Assembly: GCA_049515555.1 (NCBI GenBank) | Contig: JBEKTY010000141.1 | Span: 1-33,068 of the forward strand | Reading direction: 5' to 3' | DNA length: 33,068 bases | Source: JBEKTY01 sp049515555 | GTDB lineage: Bacteria > Planctomycetota > Planctomycetia > Pirellulales > Thermoguttaceae | Part shown: positions 1-7,131 of the stretch, in pieces | Position numbering within the stretch: the stretch's first letter is position 1 | Layout of the letters: the number at the start of each line of letters is the position of its first letter | Translations under genes and position numbers: made by a program | The notes under the pieces: model-generated | What the model saw: only the letters and a program-made list of their open reading frames with translations | Databases searched by the model: none | Told to the model about the DNA's origin: nothing

Positions 1-43
1 CCGTCGAAAATGGTGGGGCTCGCTGACGCTCGACCCACCCTAC
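1..43. repeat. GGTGGG/CCCACC palindromic repeat, copy 1
   Basis: The first 43 bases are a dispersed repeat with arms GGTGGG and CCCACC around a short GC-rich loop, preceded by CCGTCGAAAAT. A second copy with the same lead-in lies at 982-1023, so the ThuA-like gene is bracketed by direct copies. Further relatives lie at 11383-11422 (inverted) and 11491-11524. The rest of the 143-base leader shows no gene. The copy may be cut by the window edge. Confidence 0.75.
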
Positions 44-143
44 GATTTTCCCGGCCTCCCGGCTGACTTGACGCCGGCAGTGCCGGGAATCCATAATGGG
101 CCTCGACGACCGCTAGATTTACCTGGAAACCCCGAGGAGTCGC

Positions 144-902
144 ATGATGAAATCGACCATGAAATCCTGTGTTGCCGCATGCTTGGCGCTGGCCGTGGTA
201 CTGACCGCCGTCGGCGTGGGGCGGGCCGAGCCGCCGGCGGAAAAGAAGATCCGCGTGCTGTTGACCTACGGCGGTCACGACTTCGAGCAAGGCCCGCTGT
301 TCGCCATGTTCGACGCCCTGCCCGGCGTTACGTACACCAAGGCCCTGCTGCCCAAGGCGTTCGGCATGTTGAAGCCGGGCCTGGAAAAGGACTTCGACGT
401 GATCGTGCGTTACGACATGGTGGGCCGGGTCTCGCCCGAAGAGCAACAGGCCTTCGTCGAGCTGCTCGAGCGCGGCATCGGCCTTGTGGCGCTGCACCAT
501 AGCCTCGGCGCCCACCCCGGTTGGTCCCAGTTCCGCGACATCGTGGGCGGCGTGTTCTGCCAGAAGGCCGAGCAGATCGGCGGCCAGTCGTACGGTCCCT
601 CGGGCTGGGAGCACGGCCAGCAGATTCGGGTCACCGTGGCCGACAAGGAGCACCCCATCACCGCCGGCCTGGCCGACTTCACCATTCACGACGAGGTGTA
701 CAACAAGTGCTACATCTCGCCGGACGTGCGGGTACTGCTCCGCACCGACAACCCCAAGAACAATCCGCAGATCGCCTGGGTGAAGCAGTTCGGCAACAGC
801 CGGGTGTTCTACTTCCAGCTCGGCCACGACTCGCAGGCCTGGCGGAACCCGGCCTACCCGGAGATTCTGGCCCGCGGCATCCGCTGGGCCGCCGCGAAGT
901 AA
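144..902 (+). CDS. ThuA-like domain protein, secreted
   Basis: A 252-residue protein with an N-terminal signal peptide (short basic start, hydrophobic stretch to about residue 25, AxA-like site near GRAEP), so export is expected. The mature part has the ThuA-like, glutamine-amidotransferase-like fold: it opens with RVLLTYGGHDFE, carries VALHHSLG at about residue 113, and ends with the RGIRWAA tail usual in the family. Length is normal. Two ATG codons lie in tandem at 144 and 147; GAGGAG at 134-139 is better spaced for 147, so the real start may be one codon later. ThuA-like proteins are linked to 3-keto-disaccharide metabolism, but the exact reaction is not established. Two secreted DUF1080 proteins nearby support a shared sugar role (inference). 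Confidence 0.9.
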   Translation: MMKSTMKSCVAACLALAVVLTAVGVGRAEPPAEKKIRVLLTYGGHDFEQGPLFAMFDALPGVTYTKALLPKAFGMLKPGLEKDFDVIVRYDMVGRVSPEEQQAFVELLERGIGLVALHHSLGAHPGWSQFRDIVGGVFCQKAEQIGGQSYGPSGWEHGQQIRVTVADKEHPITAGLADFTIHDEVYNKCYISPDVRVLLRTDNPKNNPQIAWVKQFGNSRVFYFQLGHDSQAWRNPAYPEILARGIRWAAAK

Positions 903-1066
903 TTGCGGAAGAAACACGACGGACGACGGAGGACGGGCGACGGACGGAAGCGCTCCAGTCCGTCGTCCGTTTCCGGTCGTCCGTCGAAAATGGTGGGGCT
1001 CGCTCGGGCTCGACCCACCCTACTTTCTTCCGTCCGTCGTCCGTCTCCCGTCGTCCGTCGTGGTTC
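903..1066. repeat. Composite repeat in convergent spacer
   Basis: The spacer between the ThuA-like gene and the CDF gene, which face each other, is wholly repetitive. It has runs of a GACGGACGACGG-type microsatellite on one side and CCGTCCGTCGTCC on the other, which are inverted and can fold together. Between them is copy 2 of the GGTGGG/CCCACC palindrome (982-1023). The same composite layout recurs between tsaB and hemL (11383-11540). It could act as a two-way transcription terminator (inference). Confidence 0.8.
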
Positions 1067-2494
1067 TCAGCGCTGCGGCTCGACGTGGATCACCACGCGG
1101 CCCAGGCCGGGAATCCGGCGGCGGAGAAACTCTTCCGCCCGAACGGTGAACTCATGCGCGTCGGCGATGGCCGTGTCGGCCTCCAGGCGGCAGTGGAAGG
1201 AGACCGAGAGCGTGCCCCCGGCCCGCTGCACCTTGACGTTGTGCAGGCTCTCGGTGGACACGCGGTGGGCGCGGAAGAACTCCTCGAGGGCGCTGCGGAC
1301 CTGCGACTCGTCGGCCGGCTCGGCCTGGACGAGGGCCGTGGCATCGCCCGCCGGCTCCAGGTGCGAGACGACCTGCGTCAGGCCCGGCAGCTCGGTCCGC
1401 ACGTCCTGCTCGAAGGCGGTGGCGTGGCGGTGCGCTTCCTCGAGGCTCAAGGATTCCTGGACCTCGAGGTGCAGCTCCAGCCAGCGCTGGGCGTGCTCCT
1501 CGTAGAAGCGGATGGCATGGGCGCCCAGGCCGTGCCGGGCGGCCAGCACGCGAACCTTGGTCGTCAGATCGAGGGCGTCCTCGGCCGCCGGCTCGGGATG
1601 CACGACCACGTCGGCCTCGGCGACCACCGAGCGGACCGCCTCGGCCGCCCGATCGGCGATCTCGTGCGCCTGCTCGAAGCTCACCGCCCGGCCCACGGCC
1701 AGCGTCACGTCGGCGAAGACCTCGGAGCCCGCGCGGCGCAGGCGGACCTGGGTCACCCGCTCGACTCCCGGCACCCGGCCGGCCGCTTGGATCACCCGGT
1801 CGCGCAGGTCGTCGGGAATGCGATCCAGCAGGTCGTCGACCGACTTCTTGCCCAGCTTCAGGCTGACCCAGACGACGATCGCCGCCACGCCCAGGGCGGC
1901 CAGCGTGTCGGCCTGCAGCAGCCAGAACAAGGACCAGTGCTGGGCGGCGGCCACGCCCAGCAGCCCCAGCAGCACTACGGCCGACGACCAGATGTCGGTG
2001 CTGAAGTGCAGGGCATCGGCCTCCAGGGCCCGGCTGTGGTACTTTTGCGAGACCCGCCACAGGGCCCGCGACCGCCAGTAGTCCACCGCGATCGACAGCA
2101 GCACGACCAGGAAGGCCCACAGACTGAGATTGATCTCGATCTGGCGGCGGAAGAGCAGTCGGCCGGCGGCCTCGTAAACGATCCATACGCAGGTGGCCAG
2201 CAGCAGGAGCATCTCGAACACGGCGGAGAGGTTCTCGAACTTGCCGTAGCCGTAGGTCTGCTGGCGGTCGGCGGGGCGGGCCGACATCCGCACCGCCCAC
2301 AGCGTGATGCCGGCCGCCAGCAGATCGAGGCCCGAATGGGCCGCCTCGGCCAGAATCCCCAGGCTGCCGGTCAACAGGCCGACCACCAGTTTCAGCACGA
2401 CCAGGAGCGTGGCGGCCAGCAGCGACGAGCCGGCCACGCGGAATTTCTCCCGCGCGGCTTGCTGTTTGGCGGCGGCGTGCGTGCTGGTGGCCAT
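1067..2494 (-). CDS. Cation diffusion facilitator (CDF) transporter with three C-terminal domains
   Basis: A 475-residue inner-membrane metal efflux protein. About six membrane segments lie between residues 20 and 212. The two HxxxD metal-site motifs expected in helices 2 and 5 are visible as HSGLD (53-57) and HFSTD (163-167), which fits Zn/Fe/Mn-type proton antiport. After residue 220 there are three cytoplasmic dimerisation-type domains in tandem, roughly 225-302, 310-381 and 398-473, ending in VVVHPEP, VVSHLEP and VVIHVEP; typical CDF proteins are near 300 residues with one. The start lies 24 bases after the stop of the upstream DUF1080 gene. AGGAGG at 2515-2520 overlaps that stop but is 20 bases from the ATG, which is far. 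It is probably co-transcribed with the DUF1080 genes. The metal cannot be told from sequence. Confidence 0.93.
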   Translation of the reverse strand: MATSTHAAAKQQAAREKFRVAGSSLLAATLLVVLKLVVGLLTGSLGILAEAAHSGLDLLAAGITLWAVRMSARPADRQQTYGYGKFENLSAVFEMLLLLATCVWIVYEAAGRLLFRRQIEINLSLWAFLVVLLSIAVDYWRSRALWRVSQKYHSRALEADALHFSTDIWSSAVVLLGLLGVAAAQHWSLFWLLQADTLAALGVAAIVVWVSLKLGKKSVDDLLDRIPDDLRDRVIQAAGRVPGVERVTQVRLRRAGSEVFADVTLAVGRAVSFEQAHEIADRAAEAVRSVVAEADVVVHPEPAAEDALDLTTKVRVLAARHGLGAHAIRFYEEHAQRWLELHLEVQESLSLEEAHRHATAFEQDVRTELPGLTQVVSHLEPAGDATALVQAEPADESQVRSALEEFFRAHRVSTESLHNVKVQRAGGTLSVSFHCRLEADTAIADAHEFTVRAEEFLRRRIPGLGRVVIHVEPQR

Positions 2495-2518
2495 GGCTTG
2501 CGCCGACGTGGTCGCCTC

Positions 2519-3190
2519 CTACGGTCGGCTTGTGCCCGCCAGCGTGCGGATTTCCAGGCGGCGGAAGGCCCCGCTAGTCCGCCAGGTGGCGAGGCTCAAG
2601 GGCGTGGCCGCCTCCTCGGGAAAGCGGATCGCCAGCGTCGTGCCCTCGGTGGGCAGGTCGATCGCCTTACGGTCCTCGATCCAGGCCTCGATCTTCGCCC
2701 GGGTCACGCGGAGCCGAACGCGATACCATTTCCCCTTCTCGACGTCGAGGTGGAAGGCGGTGGCATTCTCGGCCGCCGGCTCGCCGTCGATCGAGGACAA
2801 GCCGCAGATCGAGCCGTCCCAGCCGCCGAGGATCAGCGAGCAAAAGGATTTGCCGACGGGAAAGGTCAGGCCGCAGAAGAAATCGTCACCCTCGACCCGC
2901 ATCGCCTCCAGGCGCAGCTCGTAGTCGATTTTCGGCACTTCGCCCGTCCAGCGCACCGCGGTGCCGGGCTGACCGGCGGCGAGCACGAGCCGCCCGTCGC
3001 GGACCTCGACCTTGCCATGGCCGTGGAATTCGTAGCGCCCCACCACTTCCCATTGGCCCAGCGACCGGCCGTCGAAGAGGCTCCGCCAGGCGCCCGGCTG
3101 CCCGGCGGGCTCGGCCCGCGCGGCCGCCGCGGCCAGGCACGCCAGCAGCAGGAGTAGCCGTCCGGCGAGGAGACAACCGGACCCTCGCAA
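2519..3190 (-). CDS. DUF1080 / 3-keto-disaccharide hydrolase-like secreted protein (paralog 2)
   Basis: Secreted beta-jellyroll protein of the DUF1080 family, whose characterised members act on 3-keto-glycosides. The frame stays open up to 3415, but the first 75 codons are translated palindromic repeat DNA (3206-3323 and 3369-3466). I therefore place the start at the TTG at 3190, which begins a signal peptide (leucine/alanine-rich, to about ARAEP) and gives 223 residues, exactly the length of its neighbour at 3494-4165. Family marks are SLFDGRSLGQW, DYELRLEAMR, GDDFFCGLTFPVG and WYRVRLRVTRAKIEAW. It is clearly a tandem duplicate of the next gene. No good Shine-Dalgarno sequence precedes the TTG, so the exact start is uncertain. 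Confidence 0.85.
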   Translation of the reverse strand: MRGSGCLLAGRLLLLLACLAAAAARAEPAGQPGAWRSLFDGRSLGQWEVVGRYEFHGHGKVEVRDGRLVLAAGQPGTAVRWTGEVPKIDYELRLEAMRVEGDDFFCGLTFPVGKSFCSLILGGWDGSICGLSSIDGEPAAENATAFHLDVEKGKWYRVRLRVTRAKIEAWIEDRKAIDLPTEGTTLAIRFPEEAATPLSLATWRTSGAFRRLEIRTLAGTSRP

Positions 3191-3493
3191 ACGGCCGACC
3201 CGCAGTCCCCTCTCCCTCCGGGAGAGGGCTAGGGTGAGGGCGGTTGGCTCGACAAACGTGTCGCTTTGGTCGTGCACCTTCCCCACGCCCTCACCCCCTG
3301 CTCCTCTCCCAAGGGGAGAGGGGAGAATTCGCAAGAGTCCAGTTTGCGCTCGCGAAAGAACAAGTTTGACAATTGGGTGGCACGCCCAGAGGAACGAAGG
3401 GCGTGGACGGTCCACAAACCACGCCCTTCGCTGCGCTCAGGGACGTGCCACCCGTTGGACAATTGTAAAGGTTATTTTTTCGCGGGCCCTTTG
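3191..3493. repeat. Repeat-filled spacer between DUF1080 paralogs
   Basis: Three hundred bases without a convincing gene. Two inverted copies of the CTCTCCC/GGGAGAGG family (3206-3240 and 3287-3323) can pair over about 118 bases. A second unrelated imperfect palindrome spans 3369-3466: its ends are ACAATTG and CAATTGT and its inner arms contain GGTGGCACG and CGTGCCACC plus an AAGGGCGTGG/CCACGCCCTT stem. Open frames through it are repeat translations. Transcription from paralog 1 would have to pass both hairpins to reach paralog 2 and the CDF gene. Confidence 0.8.
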
Positions 3494-4165
3494 TTACTTC
3501 GCTGCCGGTCCTTCCGGCTCGAACTCGCGGAGGCGGATATTCCGCACCGCGCCGCTGGTGTTCCAGGTGGCAATGCCCAGCGGACGCGACAGATCGCACT
3601 CCATCCGCACGCGGAAGGTGTGCTCCTTGCGGTCCTGGTTCACTACCTGCTTGTCGTCGATCCAGGCCTCGATCTTGGCGTCGGTCACGCGGATCCGCAC
3701 GCGATACCAGGTGTTGTTCTTGAACTCGTGGAACGAGCTGGTGGGATTCTCGGAGGCGTCGAAATTATCGACGCAGGAGATGCCCACGACCGTGCCGCCC
3801 CAGCCGCCGACCACCAGCGAGCAGAAATCCTTGCCCACGGGAAACGTGGTGGTGCAGAAGAAATCGCTGCCGTCCAGCCGCATTCCCTCCAGGGTGAGCT
3901 CGTAGTTCGATTGCGGCGGCTTTCCGGTCCAGGTGACGCCCGTCATCGAAGCACCCAGCTCCATGACGATCATGCCGTTGCGGACGACGACCTTTCCCTC
4001 GCCGCCGAAGGGGGTGGACTTCCAGCCGGCCAGGCTCTTGCCGTCGAAGAGGGCCTTGCCGGCCGGGGGGGCCTTCTCCGCCGCGGCGGCGCGGTCGCCG
4101 GCCAGGCACACGGCCGCAGCCCCCACAACGATCAGTGCCAACAGCGTCGCATGTCGATGGCTCAT
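3494..4165 (-). CDS. DUF1080 / 3-keto-disaccharide hydrolase-like secreted protein (paralog 1)
   Basis: A 223-residue exported protein: signal peptide at residues 1-29 (hydrophobic core LLALIVVGAAAVCLA, cleavage near AAAAEK) followed by one DUF1080 domain. Landmarks are KALFDGKSLAGWKS at the domain start, NYELTLEGMRLDGSDFF, TFPVGKDFCSLVVGGWGG and WYRVRIRVTDAKIEAWIDD. The family hydrolyses 3-keto sugars; which substrate is used here is unknown. CTGGAG lies 8-9 bases before the ATG. It heads a same-strand run with paralog 2 and the CDF gene and is divergent from the radical SAM gene. Paralog 2 shares most landmark motifs, so this is a tandem duplication whose copies have already diverged. Confidence 0.93.
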   Translation of the reverse strand: MSHRHATLLALIVVGAAAVCLAGDRAAAAEKAPPAGKALFDGKSLAGWKSTPFGGEGKVVVRNGMIVMELGASMTGVTWTGKPPQSNYELTLEGMRLDGSDFFCTTTFPVGKDFCSLVVGGWGGTVVGISCVDNFDASENPTSSFHEFKNNTWYRVRIRVTDAKIEAWIDDKQVVNQDRKEHTFRVRMECDLSRPLGIATWNTSGAVRNIRLREFEPEGPAAK

Positions 4166-4339
4166 CGCGAGTAGCTCCAGGATAGGGGTTTAACGGTCAC
4201 GCGCACGCCGCGACGCGGTCGCGCGCACGGTTCAACGTGTTCCAGCATAGTCCACACCGGCGGCCGGCGGAAGCCCCCGGCGGCACGTGACGCAGGTGCA
4301 ACGCTGCCGGCGGGCACGAACCACCCCCGCCGCGTTGCC

Positions 4340-4369
4340 TTGACATCGCCGGCCGGCCGCTCGGACAAT
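4340..4369 (+). promoter_or_regulatory. Sigma70-like promoter for the radical SAM gene
   Basis: A perfect TTGACA (4340-4345) is followed after 18 bases by GACAAT (4364-4369, four of six matches). It lies in the divergent spacer and reads toward the radical SAM gene, giving a leader of about 75-80 bases. In DNA this GC-rich a perfect -35 box is notable, but the -10 is only fair. Confidence 0.45.
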
Positions 4370-4389
4370 ATATGCTGCGAGCGGCCGGG

Positions 4390-4430
4390 AATGATACGAA
4401 CCTTTCCCTCTGGTTGCGGTTCGCATCATT
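4390..4430 (+). promoter_or_regulatory. Leader hairpin or operator upstream of the radical SAM gene
   Basis: Arms AATGATACGAACC (4390-4402) and GGTTCGCATCATT (4418-4430) pair at 12 of 13 positions around a 15-base loop. It falls just after the candidate promoter and 23 bases before the ATG at 4454. It resembles none of the other repeat families in the window. It may be an operator for a dimeric regulator or an mRNA hairpin controlling translation (inference). Confidence 0.45.
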
Positions 4431-4453
4431 TCCAACCGTGCAGAGTACAAGAA

Positions 4454-5626
4454 ATGACCCACGCCGACTACGCCCAGGCCGATTTCGACCAGGCCCCGCT
4501 GATGTTCTATTACGAGGTTACACTGGCCTGCGACCTGGTGTGCAAGCACTGTCGGGCCTCGGCGCAGGAGCAGCCGGCCCCGGGCGAGCTGAGCACGGAG
4601 CAGGCCCGGGCCCTGCTGCGGCAGGCGGCGGAGTTTGCCCGCCGGCCGATGGTCGTGCTGACCGGCGGCGACCCGCTGAAGCGGCCCGACCTGGTCGAGC
4701 TGGTTCGCCACGGCGTGGCCTGCGGGCTGGAGTTGGCCCTGACGCCGTCGGCCACGCCGCTGGCCACGCCCGGGGCGCTGGAGCGGGTGCGGCAGGCCGG
4801 CATCCGCCGCCTGGGAATCAGCCTGGACGGCGCAGACGCCCCCACCCACGACGCCTTCCGCGGCTGGGAAGGAAGTTTCCAGCGCACGCTGGGGATGCTG
4901 CGGGCCGCCCGGCAGCTCGGCATGGCCGTCCAGGTCAACACGACCGTCTGCCGCCCCAACCTGGGCCAGCTCGATGCCATCGCCGAGCTGCTGGCCGAGC
5001 AGGGCATTGCCATGTGGGCCGTGTTCTTCCTGGTGCCGGTGGGCCGGGGCGTGGAGCTGGAGCGGATCACGGCCCAGGAGCACGAGCTGGTCTTCGAGCG
5101 GCTTTACCGGCACGCCCGCTCGAAGCCCTACGCCGTGAAGACGACCGAGGCCCCGCATTACCGCCGCTTCGTGCTGGAGCGGGGCGGCGATCCGCTGGCG
5201 GGGCCCGCCGGTGCGATCGGTGGCACTGGCGTCTCGCCAGTGCTGGCGACGGGTACCTTCGGGCCTGCGAAACCGCAAGCGGCCGGCGATGCCAACCCTG
5301 CCGGCCTTCGCGCCGGGCACCGCGCGCCGTTGGGCGTGATCGACGGCCGGGGCATCATGTTCGTCGGCCACACGGGCGAGATCTATCCGGCCGGCTTCCT
5401 GCCCTTGCTCTGCGGCCGTTTTCCCCACGACAGCGTGGTCGAGGTCTACCGCCACCACCCCACGTTCCGGGCCCTGCGCCAGCCGGACCTGTTCCGCGGC
5501 AAGTGCGGCGTTTGCGAGTATCGGCACGTGTGCGGGGGCAGCCGCGCCCGGGCCTACGCCCTGACCGGCGATCCGCTGGGCTCGGACCCCGATTGCGCCT
5601 ACGTGCCGCGGGCGGCGCCAAGGTAG
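4454..5626 (+). CDS. Radical SAM/SPASM protein (TIGR04053-like) with repeat insertion
   Basis: A 390-residue radical SAM enzyme. CxxxCxxC (C26, C30, C33 in CDLVCKHC) binds the SAM-cleaving iron-sulfur cluster, LTGGDPL is the usual glycine motif, and a cysteine-rich SPASM tail (CGVCEYRHVCGG and a later PDC, about residues 350-380) should hold auxiliary clusters. Overall it resembles the TIGR04053 family, whose reaction is not known to me. The start at 4454 is chosen because MTHADYAQADFDQAP matches the family opening; the frame is open further upstream through the leader. Residues about 250-293, between RGGDPLAGPA and RAPLGVIDG, are an extra segment built from palindromic repeat DNA (see 5222-5285). 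The stop codon lies inside the terminal palindrome. Confidence 0.88.
   Translation: MTHADYAQADFDQAPLMFYYEVTLACDLVCKHCRASAQEQPAPGELSTEQARALLRQAAEFARRPMVVLTGGDPLKRPDLVELVRHGVACGLELALTPSATPLATPGALERVRQAGIRRLGISLDGADAPTHDAFRGWEGSFQRTLGMLRAARQLGMAVQVNTTVCRPNLGQLDAIAELLAEQGIAMWAVFFLVPVGRGVELERITAQEHELVFERLYRHARSKPYAVKTTEAPHYRRFVLERGGDPLAGPAGAIGGTGVSPVLATGTFGPAKPQAAGDANPAGLRAGHRAPLGVIDGRGIMFVGHTGEIYPAGFLPLLCGRFPHDSVVEVYRHHPTFRALRQPDLFRGKCGVCEYRHVCGGSRARAYALTGDPLGSDPDCAYVPRAAPR
5222..5285. repeat. Repeat DNA inserted in frame in the radical SAM gene
   Basis: The perfect hairpin CACTGGCG-TCT-CGCCAGTG (5224-5242) is followed by GCGAAACCGCAAGCGGC (about 5267-5283), the same unit that is tandemly repeated inside mnmE at 6042-6104. 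The segment is translated (GTGVSPVLATG and following) where family members usually run straight into the RAPLGV block. Reading frame is kept. Confidence 0.7.
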
Positions 5627-5700
5627 CAGGCACACTCCGTGTGCCGTCCGCTATGCCTTTCTCCGCCGCAGCGGACGGCACACGGAGTGTGCCTGCTACC
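5622..5700. terminator. Perfect 30-bp inverted repeat in convergent spacer
   Basis: Arms 5622-5651 and 5671-5700 are exact reverse complements (30 of 30) around a 19-base loop; each arm contains the smaller palindrome CACACTCCGTGTG-like core. It lies between the converging radical SAM and mnmE genes and includes the radical SAM stop codon (TAG 5624-5626). There is no U-tract, so intrinsic termination is uncertain, but the stem would be extremely stable on either strand. It is probably a member of a dispersed repeat family. Confidence 0.8.
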
Positions 5701-5730
5701 TTTCCATGCCGTGAACGGTTGCGGCGGGCG

Positions 5731-7131
5731 TTACTTCCCCACGCAGAAGCGGCTGAAGATCCGGTCCAGGACGTCTTCGGTGTAAACCGCGCCGGCCACC
5801 TTGCCCAGCTCGAAAAGCGCCACGCGGATCTCGGCGGCCACCAGCTCTTCGCCCCCGCCGCCGCGGGCGATCTGCCGCGCCCGGCCGGTACACTCGCTGG
5901 CCAGCCGCAGCGACTGGCCGCAGCGGACCGCCGTGCCGGCGACCACGTCGGCCGAGGGTGCAAGGCCGCAAGCCGCGCGGCGAATCGACTCGCCGAGCGC
6001 CGTCAGGCCCACGCCGGTAAGGCTGCTGGTCTGGAGGATCGGCGAAGCCGCAAGCGGCGGGTGCGAAACCGCAAGCGGCGGGTGCGAAGCCGCCGGCGGC
6101 GGGCGATCGACCTTGGTCAGAACGACGATCCGCCGGCCGTCATGGGCGGCCGCTTGCTCGCGCTCCCAATCGTCCGGCCGGCGGGTGGAGTCGATGCACA
6201 AGAGCAGCACGTCGGCCTGCCGCCATTGCTCGACGGCGGCCGCTTGGGCCGCCCGGCGGATGTCGCACTCCGCGGCGGAGGGCGGCGCGATGCCCGCCGT
6301 GTCGATCAGCCGGCAGGCCAGCCCGTCCAGGTCGACGTCGGCGGTGAGGTAGTCGCGGGTAGTGCCCGGCTGCTCGGAGACCAGCGCGGCCGTGGCGGGG
6401 GCGAGGGCGTTGAGCAGGCTGCTCTTGCCCGTATTGGGCCGGCCCACGAGCACGACGCGGAAACGCTGGGCCGCGTCGCCGCGGACGGCCATCCGGCTGA
6501 GCAGCCGGTCGAGCTCGCCGGCCGCGTCGTCCAGCCGGCCGACGAGCTCCCGGCGGTCGAGGAAGGGCAAGTCTTCGTCGGCGAAATCGAAGCCGGCCTC
6601 CAGGTCCGCCAACAGGTCCAGCAGGCCGTCGCGGAGCCGGCCCAGCGGGGCGGCCAATCCGCCGGCCAACTGGGCCAGGGCGGTGCGGAGCTGGTCGCTG
6701 GTGGCGGCGTCGATCACGCCCAGGACGGCCTCGGCCTGCGTGAGGTCGATGCGTCCGGCCAGGCAGGCGCGGAGGGTGAATTCGCCGGGCTGGGCCACCG
6801 CGGCCCCGCCGGCGCAGGCCGCGTGCAACACGGCCTCCAGGAGCGGCGGCGAGCCCAGCGTGTGGATCTCGGCCACCGGCCCTCCGGTGTAACTCCGCTT
6901 GCCCGGCCAGAGGTACAACTCGCAGGGCAGCGGCGAAGCGAAGCCCGGCAGCCAGATGAGACCGGGGATTGCCGTCGGGGCGGTGACCGACGGCAGCGGC
7001 CGGAAGGGGTGGGGGCGGAAATAGGGCTCGAGGCACTTCCGCAGGCCCGGCCCGCTCAAACGGACGATACCGCGGGCCCCGCCGCCGGGCGGAGAGGCGA
7101 TGGCGCAGATCGTTTCGTCCAGGGCGTGCAT
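5731..7131 (-). CDS. mnmE: tRNA modification GTPase MnmE
   Basis: MnmE with MnmG adds the (carboxymethyl)aminomethyl group at uridine 34 of certain tRNAs in the cytoplasm. The 466-residue protein has the N-terminal tetrahydrofolate-binding domain (starting DETICAIASPPG), a helical domain, and the inserted G domain: P-loop GRPNTGKSS (about residue 229), DTAG, TKVD (339-342) and SSLTG (about 367). The C-terminus FCVGK is the hallmark CxGK. Unusual is a 21-residue insert directly after TKVD made of three 7-residue units (AASHPPL-like) encoded by tandem 21-base repeats. It lies downstream of yidC on the same strand, the common bacterial order, though separated by a tandem-repeat spacer. No Shine-Dalgarno is evident; the ATG at 7131 fits the family start. 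Confidence 0.96.
   Translation of the reverse strand: MHALDETICAIASPPGGGARGIVRLSGPGLRKCLEPYFRPHPFRPLPSVTAPTAIPGLIWLPGFASPLPCELYLWPGKRSYTGGPVAEIHTLGSPPLLEAVLHAACAGGAAVAQPGEFTLRACLAGRIDLTQAEAVLGVIDAATSDQLRTALAQLAGGLAAPLGRLRDGLLDLLADLEAGFDFADEDLPFLDRRELVGRLDDAAGELDRLLSRMAVRGDAAQRFRVVLVGRPNTGKSSLLNALAPATAALVSEQPGTTRDYLTADVDLDGLACRLIDTAGIAPPSAAECDIRRAAQAAAVEQWRQADVLLLCIDSTRRPDDWEREQAAAHDGRRIVVLTKVDRPPPAASHPPLAVSHPPLAASPILQTSSLTGVGLTALGESIRRAACGLAPSADVVAGTAVRCGQSLRLASECTGRARQIARGGGGEELVAAEIRVALFELGKVAGAVYTEDVLDRIFSRFCVGK
6042..6104. repeat. Three tandem 21-bp units inside mnmE
   Basis: Units 6042-6062, 6063-6083 and 6084-6104 share the core GCGAAGCCGCAAGCGGCGG with a few changes. Each adds seven codons, so the frame is kept. 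The insertion sits between the G4 (TKVD) and G5 motifs of the GTPase. The same core occurs inside the radical SAM gene. Confidence 0.85.

Noticed and set aside
521..3157. Long open frame (878 codons) on the plus strand across ThuA, spacer and the CDF gene
   Set aside because: It overlaps three well-supported genes, runs through repeat DNA, and its translation is low-complexity Arg/Gly/Ala-rich with no recognisable domain; it is a high-GC artefact.
3229..3466. Small open frames on both strands between the DUF1080 paralogs
   Set aside because: They are translations of the CTCTCCC/GGGAGAGG and GGTGGCACG palindromes.
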